Shown here piece by piece: positions 1 through 11,892 of a stretch of DNA of 64,000 nt. Every line of letters begins with the position of its first letter. Positions within the stretch are counted from its first letter, which is position 1. A model generated the notes under the pieces. It made no database searches. It saw only the letters and a program-made list of their open reading frames with translations, and was not told the DNA's origin. The translations under genes and the position numbers were made by a program. Origin of the DNA: Glycomyces sambucus (lineage in GTDB: Bacteria; Actinomycetota; Actinomycetes; Mycobacteriales; Micromonosporaceae); the NCBI RefSeq assembly GCF_900102815.1, contig NZ_FNGF01000007.1, positions 62,001-126,000 of the forward strand, written 5' to 3'.

Positions 1-3061
<3,061 letters not shown>

Positions 3062-3079
3062 CGCGGGAAGAAGCGAATC

Positions 3080-3112
3080 GGGGCCCCGCTACACGGGATG
3101 TAGCGGGGCCCC
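3080..3112 (+). terminator. Intrinsic terminator after ctpE
   Basis: Perfect 14-bp stem (GGGGCCCCGCTACA and its complement) around a 5-base loop, 18 bases after the ctpE stop. It has no U-tract, as is common in actinomycetes. Confidence 0.75.
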
Positions 3113-3143
3113 GGCGCCTCTGGCGGGGCGTGTAGCGCCTCTG

Positions 3144-3165
3144 GAGTGAAGGCAGTAATTCACTC
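3144..3165 (+). promoter_or_regulatory. Inverted repeat, candidate operator of drrAB
   Basis: GAGTGAA and TTCACTC are perfect inverted arms separated by 8 bases. They end just before the AGGAGG ribosome site of the drrA-like gene. The size fits a dimeric repressor site, for example of a TetR or PadR protein, but no such regulator gene is adjacent. Confidence 0.45.
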
Positions 3166-3176
3166 AGGAGGCCGAC

Positions 3177-4133
3177 ATGGCAAGCGAGACCGCGATCCGG
3201 GCCGAAGGGCTCGTCAAGCACTTCAAGGAGATCAAGGCCGTCGACGGCGTGGACCTGGAGGTCCCGGCGGGGACGGTGTACGGGGTGCTCGGGCCGAACG
3301 GCGCGGGCAAGACCACGACCGTGCGGATGCTGGCCACCCTGCTGCGTCCGGACGCGGGCACCGCCACGGTGTTCGGGAACGACATCGTCGCCGACCCCTC
3401 GGCGGTGCGCACCCAGGTGAGCCTGACGGGCCAGTACGCGTCGCTGGACGAGGACCTGACGGGCGCGGAGAACCTGGTCCTGCTGTCGCGGCTGTACGGG
3501 TTCGGGAAGCCCGCGGCGCGCTCGCGCGCCGAGAACTTGCTGGAGGCGTTCGGGCTCACGTACGCGGCCGGGAAGCAGGTGAAGAGCTACTCGGGCGGGA
3601 TGCGCCGCCGCCTCGACATCGCCGCGTCGATCATCATCACGCCGAAGCTGCTGTTCCTGGACGAGCCGACGACGGGCCTGGACCCGCGCAGCCGCAACCA
3701 GGTGTGGGAGGTCATCCGGACGATCGTCGGCGAGGGCACCACGGTGCTGCTGACGACCCAGTACCTGGAGGAGGCCGACCAGCTCGCGAGCCGCATCGCG
3801 GTCATCGACACCGGGAAGGTCATCGCCGAGGGCACGCCGGGGCAGCTGAAGTCCTCGGTGGGCGCGGGCTCGATCAAGCTGCGGCTGCACCACACCGACC
3901 AGCGCGACCACGCGCGGACCGTCCTCAGCGGGGCGCTGAACGCCGAGGTCGAGCTCGACGACGACCCCGTGGCGCTCACCGCGCGGCTGCTGCCCGGGCA
4001 GGACAACGCCGTGCAGGGCGCGCACGCGCTGAGCGAGCTGGCGAAGGCCGGCATCCTCGTCGACGACTTCTCGCTCGGCCAGCCGAGCCTGGACGAGGTC
4101 TTCCTCGCCCTCACCGAGCGCGTCGACGCCTAG
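3177..4133 (+). CDS. drrA: ABC exporter ATP-binding protein, DrrA family
   Basis: Nucleotide-binding subunit of a two-gene exporter of the daunorubicin-resistance type. At 318 residues it has the usual length. Walker [10 protein letters not shown] is near residues 40-48, the signature SGGMRRR near 139 and Walker [13 protein letters not shown] near 158. The switch position reads [11 protein letters not shown], with Gln instead of the usual His, which is typical of DrrA proteins. A C-terminal DrrA-type regulatory region follows. The ATG start has a strong AGGAGG site. The permease gene follows after 36 bases. The substrate is unknown: drug, lipid or siderophore-like molecules are all possible. 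Confidence 0.9.
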   Translation: MASETAIRAEGLVKHFKEIKAVDGVDLEVPAGTVYGVLGPNGAGKTTTVRMLATLLRPDAGTATVFGNDIVADPSAVRTQVSLTGQYASLDEDLTGAENLVLLSRLYGFGKPAARSRAENLLEAFGLTYAAGKQVKSYSGGMRRRLDIAASIIITPKLLFLDEPTTGLDPRSRNQVWEVIRTIVGEGTTVLLTTQYLEEADQLASRIAVIDTGKVIAEGTPGQLKSSVGAGSIKLRLHHTDQRDHARTVLSGALNAEVELDDDPVALTARLLPGQDNAVQGAHALSELAKAGILVDDFSLGQPSLDEVFLALTERVDA

Positions 4134-4169
4134 TCAGTGGACTGAGAGAGATAAGAGGAAGAACCCATC

Positions 4170-5027
4170 ATGGCTTTCACCGAGACCAAGACGAGTACCG
4201 ATCAGGACGCGCCGGCGCCCGTTGAGAAGGAACGGCTCCGCAAGCTGCTGAACCAGGGCGAGCGCCCGGCGCCGCCGAGCGCGTTCGCGTCGGCGCGGGC
4301 CTTCGCGTGGCGCTCGATGCTGAAGATCAAGCACGTGCCCGAGCAGCTGGGCGACATCCTGGTCTTCCCGATCATCATGCTGCTCATGTTCACCTACCTG
4401 TTCGGCGGCGCCATCGCCGGCGGCACGGGCGACTACCTGCAGTTCCTGCTGCCGGGCATCATGGTCATGAGCATCGTGATGACGACGATCTACACCGGCA
4501 TGTCGGTGAACATCGACATCAACAAGGGCGTGTCGGACCGGTTCCGGACGCTGCCGATCTGGCGGGCCGCGCCGATGGTCGGGTACCTGCTGGCCGACAT
4601 GTTCCGGTACGCGGCGGCCGGGGCGATCATGTTCGGGACCGGCATGGTCATGGGCTACCGGCCCGAGGGCGGCGCGGTCGGCGTGCTGCTGGGCGTGGGG
4701 CTTCTGCTGGTGTTCTGCTTCGCGTTCTCGTGGGTGTGGACCTGGCTGGGGCTCATCACGCGGTCGGAGAAGACCGTCATGTCGATCTCGATGTCGATCA
4801 TGTTCCCGCTGACGTTCCTGTCGAACATCATGGTCGACCCCTCGACGATGCCGGGCTGGCTCCAGCCGGTCGTGGAGAACACGCCGATCAGCCAGCTGGT
4901 CGACGGCGTGCGGGGCCTGTTCGACGGGACGTCCCCGTCGGAGGGGATCCTGACGACCCTCATCTGGTCGGCCGGCTTCATCGCGGTGTTCGGGTTCCTG
5001 ACGCTCAGGGCCTACAACCGCAAGTGA
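4170..5027 (+). CDS. drrB: ABC-2 type exporter permease, DrrB family
   Basis: Membrane partner of the preceding ATPase. It has 285 residues with a cytoplasmic N-terminal tail of about 60 residues, then about six hydrophobic segments beginning at LVFPIIMLLMFTYLFGG. The conserved ABC-2 feature VDPSTMPGWLQPVVENTPIS before the last helix is present. The ribosome site is AAGAGGAAG before the ATG. A bidirectional terminator follows, so the exporter is a two-gene operon. No resistance substrate can be named from sequence. Confidence 0.88.
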   Translation: MAFTETKTSTDQDAPAPVEKERLRKLLNQGERPAPPSAFASARAFAWRSMLKIKHVPEQLGDILVFPIIMLLMFTYLFGGAIAGGTGDYLQFLLPGIMVMSIVMTTIYTGMSVNIDINKGVSDRFRTLPIWRAAPMVGYLLADMFRYAAAGAIMFGTGMVMGYRPEGGAVGVLLGVGLLLVFCFAFSWVWTWLGLITRSEKTVMSISMSIMFPLTFLSNIMVDPSTMPGWLQPVVENTPISQLVDGVRGLFDGTSPSEGILTTLIWSAGFIAVFGFLTLRAYNRK

Positions 5028-5049
5028 GACTCGATTCAACACCCGGCGG

Positions 5050-5079
5050 GGCCGGGCGGACCACCTGGTCCGCCCGGCC
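5050..5079. terminator. Bidirectional terminator hairpin
   Basis: Perfect 14-bp stem (GGCCGGGCGGACCA and its complement) with a 2-base centre. It sits between the convergent drrB and STAND ATPase genes and can serve both. Confidence 0.75.
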
Positions 5080-5087
5080 TCTTCGCG

Positions 5088-8000
5088 TCACAGGTCCCAT
5101 TTCGGGGCGCCGGGTCCGGGCCGGTAGGCGCAGGAGGAGCCGGTGGCGACGGCCTCCCGCAGGTGCGCGCCGAGCGCGGGGTGGCCGTCCTCGATCTTCT
5201 TGAGGGTGTTGCGGATGCGGTTGGTGACGGACTTGCGGGCCCGCTCGTGGTTGTCGCCGAGGCGCCGGGCCCGGCCGCCGAGCCCGGTGGCGGCCTTCAG
5301 GTGCTCGATGAGGGCCTGGCGCTCGGTGTCGAGGGCGGCGGCGCGGGCGTCGTCGCCGACCGCGGCGGCGGTGTCGATCTGCTCGTCGAGGGCTTCCAGG
5401 TGCTCGCGGAAGCGGGCGCGGGCGGCGGCGTCGAGGACGTCGTCGCCGCCGAGCCGCGCGTCGGCGGCCACGGACTCCGCGGGGTCGAGGAGGTCGGCGG
5501 CGGCGATGTCCTCGCCCGGGTGCGAGAGCAGTTCGTGCAGGTCGGCGAGGCCCTTCGCGTGCGGCAGGTGCAGGACGTCGCCCTCGAACGCGAGGGTCCA
5601 GGTCGCGCCGTCGCGGCGGAACACGTCGCCGGAGGCGGGCGGGTCCTTCGGGGCGGCGAGGGCGGCGAGCCCGGCGCGGGCGGCGTCGGCCCAGGGCCGC
5701 GCTTCGAGCCGGTCGGCCTGCTCGACGGCGGCCGTGAAGTGCGCGGCGGCGCGGTCGTCCTCGCCGAGGGCCGCCGCGAGGGTGCCGAGCCAGTGGCTGA
5801 TCGGCCCGCTGATGCTGTTGCCCCACATGGCGACCAGCCATTCGCCTTCGTGCGGGGCGAGCCGGTCGTAGAGGTCGCGGGCGAGGTCGGTGTCGCCGTC
5901 GGCGACGGCCAGTTCCGCCTCGAAGCGGAGCATGAGGGACTCCCAGGAGCCGAAGAGGTCGTCGGCGGCGAGGAGCCGTTCGCGGATGCGGCGGGCCCGG
6001 CCGGTCTCGCCGCGGCGCAGCGCGACGAGGCCGGTGAGCAGTTCGGCGTGGTTGGCGCCGTAGGAGCCGTGCGGCAGGGACTCGTCGGTGGACGGGAGCT
6101 CGCCTCGGGCGATCGTGAGCTCCCAGCGCAGGTGCCCGACGAGGTCGAGGTGCGCCCGCTCGCCGTCCATGAGCCGGGCGGCCTCGTCGATGCGCGCCTC
6201 GGCGCTGTCGTAGCGGCCCTGGACGATGTCGACGATGGCGCGGTCGACGTTCGAGCCGCCGACCCAGTGGCCGGCGTCGGCGACGTCGGCGAGCGCGCAG
6301 AACTCGGCGAGCTGCGCGAGGAACGCGGGGTCGCCCTGTTCGAGGAGCACGACCCAGCGCAGGGAGGAGGCGAGGAGGCGCATCTCCTCGTCGCCGGTGC
6401 GCCGCGTGATGTCGGCGAGCTCCTCGACGACCCGCTGGCGGTGCGCGGCGGTGCCGGGGCCCCAGCTGGAGGCGTGGGTGGCCCACAGGCCGAAGGAGAT
6501 CTCCTCGTCGTCGCCGGATTCGCGGGCGGCGATCATGAAGCGGTACAGCAGCTGGCGGCTCAGCGCCTCGTGCTCCAGGCCCGGGTCGGGGGCCTCGCCG
6601 GCGAGCCCTTCGTAGGCGAGGGCCTTGAGCCGCATGAGTTCGGGGACGTTCTCGGTCTGCGGGGCGTCCATCGCGGCGCGCGCCAGCAGCATCGGGTCGC
6701 CGTGGTCCTCGGCCTCGTGGAGGGCGAGCGCGAAGATCCCGCGGGCCTCGTCCTCGCGTTTGAGCCAGCGCACGGCGTCGGCGAGCTGGATCCGCAGCAG
6801 GACCCGCTTGCGGACCATCGCGGGGGTGCAGCGCTCGACGGCGCGGCGGTAGTACCGCTCGGAGCCGGCGATGCTCATGCACGCGGTGGACTTGGCGCCG
6901 GCGCGGGCGATGAGGTCGACGGCGGTCTCGGGGTCGAGGTCGTCCCCGGCGACCCACGCGTGGTGGGCGATCTCGGTGATGAGCATGTGCTTCTTGAGGG
7001 ACTCGTCGGCCTGGAGGGCGCGCACGACGCAGCCGTGGTGGTGGGCGGCCTCGGCGGGGTCCATCGAGTTGTAGAGGGTCTCGCGGACGAGGTCGTGGAC
7101 GAAGACGTACCGGTCGCGCTCGCGGCGGATGAGCCGGGTCTGGCAGGCGGTGTCGAGGGCGGACTCGATGCGGAACAGTTCGAGGCCGGACGCCTGGGCC
7201 ATGACGCCGGCGTGGAACTCGCGGCCGCCGACCGAGGCGAGGGTGAGCATGCGCAGGATGGGTGCGGGGAGCTGGTCGAGGCGGCGGCGCAGGGCGTCGC
7301 GCATGCCGGCGCTGGTGGCGTCGACGGGCTGGCCGGAGGCCCACAGGAGCGCGGACTGCTCGACGAAGAACGGGTTCCCGCCGGTGCGGCGGGTGATCTC
7401 GGCCACCGTGTCGGGGTCGGGGGCGGCGCCCGCGGTGGCCGCGACGAGCGCGGCGACGCCGTCCTCGGTGAGGCCGTCGAGCCCGACCATGGCGGCCTTG
7501 GAGACGAGCTGGAGCATGCGGCCGCGGAGGCGGTGCCCGGGGTCGATCTCGGAGTCGCGGTAGGTGCCGACGAACAGGACGCGTTCGAAGAAGGTGTGCT
7601 GGCAGGCGAACTTGAGCAGTTCGATGCTCGCGGTGTCGGAGAAGTGGAGGTCGTCGAGGACGACGAGGAGGGGCCGGACCCGGGAGGCGGCGATGAGGAG
7701 CTGGGTGACGGCGTCGTGGAGTTCGAAGTCGACGGGCCGGGAGCCGTCGCCCTCGCCGAGGAACACGTCGATGGCGGGGGCGGGGCGCAGCGCGCGCCAC
7801 GCCTCGTCGCCGAGGCGCCCGCGCAGGGAGCGCAGGACCTGGATCCAGAGCCAGTTGTCGGGGACGGCCTCGGACTCCCAGGAGGTGGCGAAGGCGACGA
7901 GCAGGTCGTCGCGGCGTCCGGCCGCGGCCTCGGTGACGAGGGCGGTCTTGCCGATGCCGGCCTCGCCCACGACGAGGACCAGGCCGCCGTGGCTGGCCGC

Positions 8001-8105
8001 GGTGCGGTCGACGGCCGCGCGCAGCGCGGAGGCGGGGTGGTCGCGTCCGATGAGCAGCGTGTCAGTCACCCGCCAAGTGTGAACGAAGGGTCCGACGCCC
8101 GCCAC
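5088..8105 (-). CDS. Large STAND/AAA_16 ATPase regulator
   Basis: Signal-transduction ATPase of 1005 residues, cytoplasmic. Walker A VGEAGIGKT lies near residue 46 and Walker B LLVVLDDLHF near 150; the AAA_16-type core is followed by a long helical repeat region. The C-terminal part contains a winged-helix-like segment (ATWTLAFEGDVLHLPHAKGL) and the tail RKSVTNRIRNTLKKIEDGHP seen in many actinobacterial multidomain ATPases. No LuxR HTH is evident. The first GTG (8105) has no ribosome site. The GTG at 8069 (993 residues, VTDTLLIGRD) sits right before the domain and is equally plausible. Ligand and targets are unknown. Confidence 0.75.
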   Translation of the reverse strand: MAGVGPFVHTWRVTDTLLIGRDHPASALRAAVDRTAASHGGLVLVVGEAGIGKTALVTEAAAGRRDDLLVAFATSWESEAVPDNWLWIQVLRSLRGRLGDEAWRALRPAPAIDVFLGEGDGSRPVDFELHDAVTQLLIAASRVRPLLVVLDDLHFSDTASIELLKFACQHTFFERVLFVGTYRDSEIDPGHRLRGRMLQLVSKAAMVGLDGLTEDGVAALVAATAGAAPDPDTVAEITRRTGGNPFFVEQSALLWASGQPVDATSAGMRDALRRRLDQLPAPILRMLTLASVGGREFHAGVMAQASGLELFRIESALDTACQTRLIRRERDRYVFVHDLVRETLYNSMDPAEAAHHHGCVVRALQADESLKKHMLITEIAHHAWVAGDDLDPETAVDLIARAGAKSTACMSIAGSERYYRRAVERCTPAMVRKRVLLRIQLADAVRWLKREDEARGIFALALHEAEDHGDPMLLARAAMDAPQTENVPELMRLKALAYEGLAGEAPDPGLEHEALSRQLLYRFMIAARESGDDEEISFGLWATHASSWGPGTAAHRQRVVEELADITRRTGDEEMRLLASSLRWVVLLEQGDPAFLAQLAEFCALADVADAGHWVGGSNVDRAIVDIVQGRYDSAEARIDEAARLMDGERAHLDLVGHLRWELTIARGELPSTDESLPHGSYGANHAELLTGLVALRRGETGRARRIRERLLAADDLFGSWESLMLRFEAELAVADGDTDLARDLYDRLAPHEGEWLVAMWGNSISGPISHWLGTLAAALGEDDRAAAHFTAAVEQADRLEARPWADAARAGLAALAAPKDPPASGDVFRRDGATWTLAFEGDVLHLPHAKGLADLHELLSHPGEDIAAADLLDPAESVAADARLGGDDVLDAAARARFREHLEALDEQIDTAAAVGDDARAAALDTERQALIEHLKAATGLGGRARRLGDNHERARKSVTNRIRNTLKKIEDGHPALGAHLREAVATGSSCAYRPGPGAPKWDL

Positions 8106-8369
8106 CGGGTTCGGCCGGGACTGTCGGGTTTCGGACGATGGGGTTTACCGGCGATCGTGCTGCTCAGGGCGGTCCCATCGGCGAGGATGTCGGTATTTGC
8201 CCGGTGGATTCCGCCGAACCGGCGCGGTGCTTACCTTCAGTACATAAAGTCCTACGGAAAGTTAGGCATCCCGGTGCCGATGGACGGTCGGGGTCGTCCC
8301 CGCTGACGGCCTTTGAAGGCAGGACCGCTCCTGAGCCGGGGTCGCCGACAATCCACGGGAGTAATCCTC
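8106..8369. other. Intergenic region between divergent genes
   Basis: About 264 bases upstream of both the STAND ATPase gene and the secreted protein gene. It holds a locally AT-richer stretch around 8240-8270 (ACATAAAG and TTAGGCA are -10-like words), but I cannot assign a promoter with confidence. Confidence 0.4.
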
Positions 8370-8843
8370 ATGGCAGAGTCCATGTTCGAAACAGCACGAG
8401 ACCGGAGCCCGAAGACCAAGACCTGGCGGGCCGTGTTCATCGGCCTCGCCGTCCCGGTGGCGATGCTCGCCGCCGCGCCGGCCGTCGGCGCCGCCGAGAC
8501 CACCGACCGGGTGGAGACCGTCGCCGCGGAGCAGCTGCCGCCGCTCCCGGTCGACCCGCCGCCGCTTCCGGGCGGGCTGCCCGACCCGACCGCGCTCACC
8601 GACCTGGCCACGTGCCTGACGGACCTGCAGGCCGCGCTCGACGCGGGGGCGCCGCTCCCGGCCGAGCTGGAGGAGGAGTTCGAGCAGCTCCCGCCGCTGC
8701 CGGTGCCGGTACCGGGCGGTGACCCGGCGCTGCCGGACATCGGGGCCCTGGCCCAGACCTGCCAGGACATCCTGGCGACGGTGACCGGCGCGGTGCCGCC
8801 GGTCGACCCGCCGGTCGACGTCCCCGCGGTCCCCAAGGACTAA
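8370..8843 (+). CDS. Secreted proline-rich hypothetical protein
   Basis: 157-residue protein of unknown function. After a basic N-terminus (ETARDRSPKTKTWR) comes one hydrophobic segment, AVFIGLAVPVAMLAAAPAVG, ending in an Ala-rich signal-peptidase-like site near residue 46. The mature part is rich in Pro, Leu and acidic residues (LPPLPVDPPPLPGGLPDP), with two cysteines (TCLTD and TCQDI, one Cys each) that could form a disulfide outside the cell. The ATG at 8370 is preceded by CGGGAG at good spacing, better than the upstream in-frame start. It stands alone before a strong terminator. Export is inferred, not proven. Confidence 0.65.
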   Translation: MAESMFETARDRSPKTKTWRAVFIGLAVPVAMLAAAPAVGAAETTDRVETVAAEQLPPLPVDPPPLPGGLPDPTALTDLATCLTDLQAALDAGAPLPAELEEEFEQLPPLPVPVPGGDPALPDIGALAQTCQDILATVTGAVPPVDPPVDVPAVPKD

Positions 8844-8860
8844 GGGCGCGCCATGAGCGA

Positions 8861-8893
8861 GGGGCCCGCGGCATCCGGCCGCGGGCCCCTTTT
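8861..8893 (+). terminator. Intrinsic terminator with T-run
   Basis: GGGGCCCGCGG pairs perfectly with CCGCGGGCCCC across a 7-base loop and is followed by TTTT. It ends the secreted-protein gene. Confidence 0.85.
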
Positions 8894-8907
8894 CCGTGCG
8901 CTGGTGC

Positions 8908-8948
8908 GGGCGCCTCGGCGCCCGTCCGCTCGGGCCGCTGCGCGGCCC
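8908..8948 (-). terminator. Paired hairpins downstream of dapC
   Basis: Two perfect 7-bp hairpins (8908-8923 and 8932-8948) lie directly after the dapC stop on the minus strand. Probable termination region of fdxA-dapC. Confidence 0.5.
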
Positions 8949-8952
8949 GCGT

Positions 8953-10068
8953 CTACTTCAGCCGCCCGGCGGCGTCCGCGATGGCGTCGTCGGTGGCGGT
9001 CAGGGACAGCCGCACATGGCGGTTCCCCTTGGCGCCGTAGAACTCCCCCGCCGCGGCGAGGATGCCGCGGTCGGCGAGGGCCGCGACGGTGTCCCAGCAG
9101 TCCTCGTCGCGCGTGGCCCACAGGTACAGGCCCGCGGCGGAGTGGTCGATGCGGAACCCGGCGGCCTCGACGGCGGCGCGCAGGACCTCGCGGCGGCGCC
9201 GGTAGCGCTCGCGCTGCTCGATCGCGTGCTCCTCGTCGTGGAGCGCGGCGATCGTGGCCCGCTGGACCGCCCACGGCACCATGAAGCCCGCGTGGCGGCG
9301 GATCTCCAGGAGGTCGGCGACGACCGCGGGGTCCCCGGCGAGGAACGCCGAGCGGTACCCGGCGAGGTTCGAGCGCTTCGACAGCGAGTGCGCGGCCAGC
9401 AGACCGGTGAGGTCGCCGTCGTTGACGCGCGGGTCGAGGACCGACACGGGCGGGCCCGCCTCGTCCCAGCCGAGCGTCAGGTAGCACTCGTCGGAGGCGA
9501 GGACCACGCCGGACTCGCGGGCCCAGCGGACCAGGTCGCGCAGGTGCTCGACGGTGGCGGTCTCGCCGGTCGGGTTCGCCGGGTAGTTGATCCACGCCAG
9601 GCGCAGGCGCGAGCCGAAGGCGTCGCGCGGGTCGGCCACCGGGACCGGGTCGGCCTTCGCGAGGATCGCGCCGATCTCGTACGTGGGGTAGGCGATCTCG
9701 GGGTAGGCCACGGACTCGCCGGGGCCGATGCCGAGCTGGAACGGCAGGTTCGCGACCAGTTCCTTGGAGCCCACCGTGGGCAGGACCGCGACGTCCTCGG
9801 CGACCCCGGTGTGGCGGTGCAGCCACGAGCGCATCGCGGCGGCGAGCTCGGGCGGGCCGGCCACGGTCGGGTAGCCGGGGAAGCCGGCGCCCTCGTCGAG
9901 GGCGGCGCGGATCGACTCGGGGACCGGGTCGACGGGCGCCCCGACGGTGAGGTCGACCAGCCCGTCGGGGTGCGCGGCGGCGCGCTCCTTGAACGGGGCC
10001 ATGCGGTCCCAGGGGAAGCGCGGCAGCCGCCGGGCCGGTGAGGCGCTGTGGAGGCGGCGCAGCGCCAT
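8953..10068 (-). CDS. dapC: Succinyldiaminopimelate transaminase, DapC type
   Basis: PLP-dependent class I/II aminotransferase of lysine and meso-diaminopimelate biosynthesis (N-succinyl-2-amino-6-ketopimelate plus glutamate). It has 371 residues. The motif SLSKRSNLAGYR near residue 230 carries the PLP-binding lysine, and NYPANPTGE is the usual fold-I loop. The start MALRRLHSASPARRLPRFPW, four bases after the fdxA stop, fits actinobacterial DapC and implies co-transcription with fdxA. The fdxA-dapC pairing is common in actinomycetes and supports this function over a generic aminotransferase. Confidence 0.88.
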   Translation of the reverse strand: MALRRLHSASPARRLPRFPWDRMAPFKERAAAHPDGLVDLTVGAPVDPVPESIRAALDEGAGFPGYPTVAGPPELAAAMRSWLHRHTGVAEDVAVLPTVGSKELVANLPFQLGIGPGESVAYPEIAYPTYEIGAILAKADPVPVADPRDAFGSRLRLAWINYPANPTGETATVEHLRDLVRWARESGVVLASDECYLTLGWDEAGPPVSVLDPRVNDGDLTGLLAAHSLSKRSNLAGYRSAFLAGDPAVVADLLEIRRHAGFMVPWAVQRATIAALHDEEHAIEQRERYRRRREVLRAAVEAAGFRIDHSAAGLYLWATRDEDCWDTVAALADRGILAAAGEFYGAKGNRHVRLSLTATDDAIADAAGRLK

Positions 10069-10072
10069 CGGG

Positions 10073-10393
10073 CTACTCCTCTTTCGCGGGCAGCGCGGCC
10101 ACGAACGGCACGTCGCTGTCGATCTTGCCGACCTTGGAGGCCCCGCCGGGGCTGCCGAGGTCGTCGAAGAAGTCCACGTCGGCCTTGGTGTAGGCGGCCC
10201 ACTCCTCGGGGACGTCGTCCTCGTAGAAGATCGCCTCGACCGGGCACACCGGCTCGCACGCACCGCAGTCGACGCACTCGTCGGGGTGGATGTAGAGCTT
10301 GCGGTTGCCTTCGTAGATGCAGTCGACGGGGCATTCTTCAATGCAGGCCCTGTCGAGCAGGTCCACGCACGGCTCGGCGATTACGTAAGTCAC
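10073..10393 (-). CDS. fdxA: 7Fe ferredoxin FdxA
   Basis: Small cytoplasmic electron carrier of 106 residues. The first cluster region has Cys in [19 protein letters not shown], and the second has the classic [15 protein letters not shown] 4Fe-4S motif; together these match the 3Fe-4S/4Fe-4S (7Fe) type. An acidic C-terminal extension is typical of mycobacterial and Streptomyces FdxA. The GTG start is preceded by AGGAAGGA. It is first gene of an operon with dapC and is divergent from a GNAT gene, an arrangement seen in other actinomycetes. Confidence 0.95.
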   Translation of the reverse strand: MTYVIAEPCVDLLDRACIEECPVDCIYEGNRKLYIHPDECVDCGACEPVCPVEAIFYEDDVPEEWAAYTKADVDFFDDLGSPGGASKVGKIDSDVPFVAALPAKEE

Positions 10394-10481
10394 GAGTCGT
10401 CCTTCCTACGGCGCGCGGCCGGGCGGGCTGCGCTGAGATGAGCCTAAAGCTTATTTCCTCTATGAGACCCGAAGGCTTGGG

Positions 10482-11411
10482 GTGCGCCAGATGCTGGGAC
10501 CGGAACACGTCGGCCGCCGCGTGGCGGTTCGGATCAGGTTGCGGGACGCCCGGCCCGGTCTGCGGTTCACGGACGTCACGGGCGAGCTTATCGAGTTCGG
10601 CGCGGAGCGCTGGCTCGTGCGGTCGGCCGCAGGGGCGGTCGTCACCGTCGACGCCGCGGCCGTGGTCGCCGCGCGCCCGGTCCCGCCGCAGCCGGTGAAG
10701 TTCTCGGAGATCATCGGGCTGGAGCGGCTGCTCGCCGAGACCTGGCCCGCGGTCGAGACCGCGGCGCTCGGCGGCTGGGTGCTGCGCGCCGCGGGCGGGT
10801 TCACCAACCGCGCGAACTCGGTCCTGGCGCTCACCGCGCCCGAGGGCGGGATCGACGCGGCCGTGGCCGCCGTCGAGGCGTGGTACGCGGCGCGCGGGCT
10901 GCCGGCGAAGTTCTCCCTGGCCGGGCCGGTCACGCGGCGGCTGGAGGAGGAGCTGGACGCCCGCGGCTGGGAGGCGCGCATGGAGACCGTGGTGATGGTC
11001 AAGGCGCTCGATGAGACCGCGTACGCGGGCGAGGCGGTCGTGTCGGACGCGCCGAGCGCGGCGTTCCTGGAGCAGACCGGGCGCGGCGACCCCGCGGTGG
11101 CCGCGCGGGTGTTCGGGTCCGGTCCCGGCCGGGCCTACGCGGAGATCCGCCGCGGCGGCGCGCTCGCCGCGCGCGGGAGGGGCGCGGTGGCCGGGGACCT
11201 CCTGGCCGTCACCAACGTCGGGACCCTCCCCGACCTGCGCAGGCAGGGCCTGGGGACCGAAGTCCTGGCGGCGCTGGAGGCGTGGGGCGCGGGCGGCGGA
11301 GCGGCGCGCGCCGCCCTCCAGGTGGAGGCCGACAACGCGCCGGCGATCGGCATGTACCGGAGGCTCGGCTACGCCGAGCGCTACCGGTACCACTACCGGG
11401 TCAGGCCTTAG
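10482..11411 (+). CDS. GNAT family N-acetyltransferase with N-terminal barrel-like domain
   Basis: Predicted acyl-CoA-dependent N-acetyltransferase of 309 residues with unknown substrate. The first 70 residues look like a small beta-barrel (GRRVAVRIRLRD to VTVDAAAVVAARPV). The C-terminal half carries the GNAT signature: the acetyl-CoA loop LRRQGLGTEVL and the following ALQVEADNAPAIGMYRRLGY. It starts at GTG 10482 or ATG 10491, and neither has a strong ribosome site. Its end overlaps the convergent membrane-protein gene by 11 bases. Conserved neighbourhood with fdxA-dapC is the only functional hint. Confidence 0.8.
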   Translation: MRQMLGPEHVGRRVAVRIRLRDARPGLRFTDVTGELIEFGAERWLVRSAAGAVVTVDAAAVVAARPVPPQPVKFSEIIGLERLLAETWPAVETAALGGWVLRAAGGFTNRANSVLALTAPEGGIDAAVAAVEAWYAARGLPAKFSLAGPVTRRLEEELDARGWEARMETVVMVKALDETAYAGEAVVSDAPSAAFLEQTGRGDPAVAARVFGSGPGRAYAEIRRGGALAARGRGAVAGDLLAVTNVGTLPDLRRQGLGTEVLAALEAWGAGGGAARAALQVEADNAPAIGMYRRLGYAERYRYHYRVRP

Positions 11412-11892
11412 CGGCGGCGGCCTTGCGCGACGGGCTCGCCTTGCGCTCGAACGCGATCCGCGTGGCCTTGAGCTCGCGGCCGTAGCGGTCGACGCCGAGG
11501 GCCATCACGATGAGGAAGCCCACCCAGCCCGAGACCGCCAGCAGCGCGAAGTAGATCGGGATCTGCGAGAACACGCCCTGGAGGTCCGGGTAGTCCACGC
11601 GCGCGATCAGCGGGTTGACGAGCACCGCGAACAGGGTCGCGATCAGGAAGATCACCAGCAGCTCGCCGGTGATCTCCTGGCGGCGGCGCCGCACGCCCCA
11701 CCAGATCCCGGCCGCGACCGCGACCGCGGCCATGGCGCCGAAGGTGTACACGCCCACGAGGTCGCCGACCGCGGTGCCCTCGCCCCACACGTTCGAGGCG
11801 ATCCGGCCGCCGAGGTTCGCGGCGATGAGGCCCAGCGCGAAGCCGTAGATCGACGGCCAGTGCGGCATCAGGAGGCGGCTGAGGAGGGTCAC
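11401..11892 (-). CDS. Hypothetical membrane protein, four predicted helices
   Basis: 163-residue integral membrane protein that I cannot assign to a family. Hydrophobic stretches begin at IYGFALGLIAANLGG, YTFGAMAAVAVAAGIWW, LLVIFLIATLFAVLV and FALLAVSGWVGFLIVMALG. It ends with a basic Ala/Lys tail. The GTG start overlaps the TGA of the upstream gene by two bases (frame GTGA), implying translational coupling. A longer in-frame ORF upstream is only the shadow of that neighbour. Confidence 0.65.
   Translation of the reverse strand: MTLLSRLLMPHWPSIYGFALGLIAANLGGRIASNVWGEGTAVGDLVGVYTFGAMAAVAVAAGIWWGVRRRRQEITGELLVIFLIATLFAVLVNPLIARVDYPDLQGVFSQIPIYFALLAVSGWVGFLIVMALGVDRYGRELKATRIAFERKASPSRKAAAAKA

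Noticed and set aside
5163-8306. Plus-strand frame of 1047 codons across the STAND ATPase gene
   Set aside because: Shadow of the minus-strand gene; Val/Gly/Glu-biased with no domain, while the opposite strand has clear Walker motifs.
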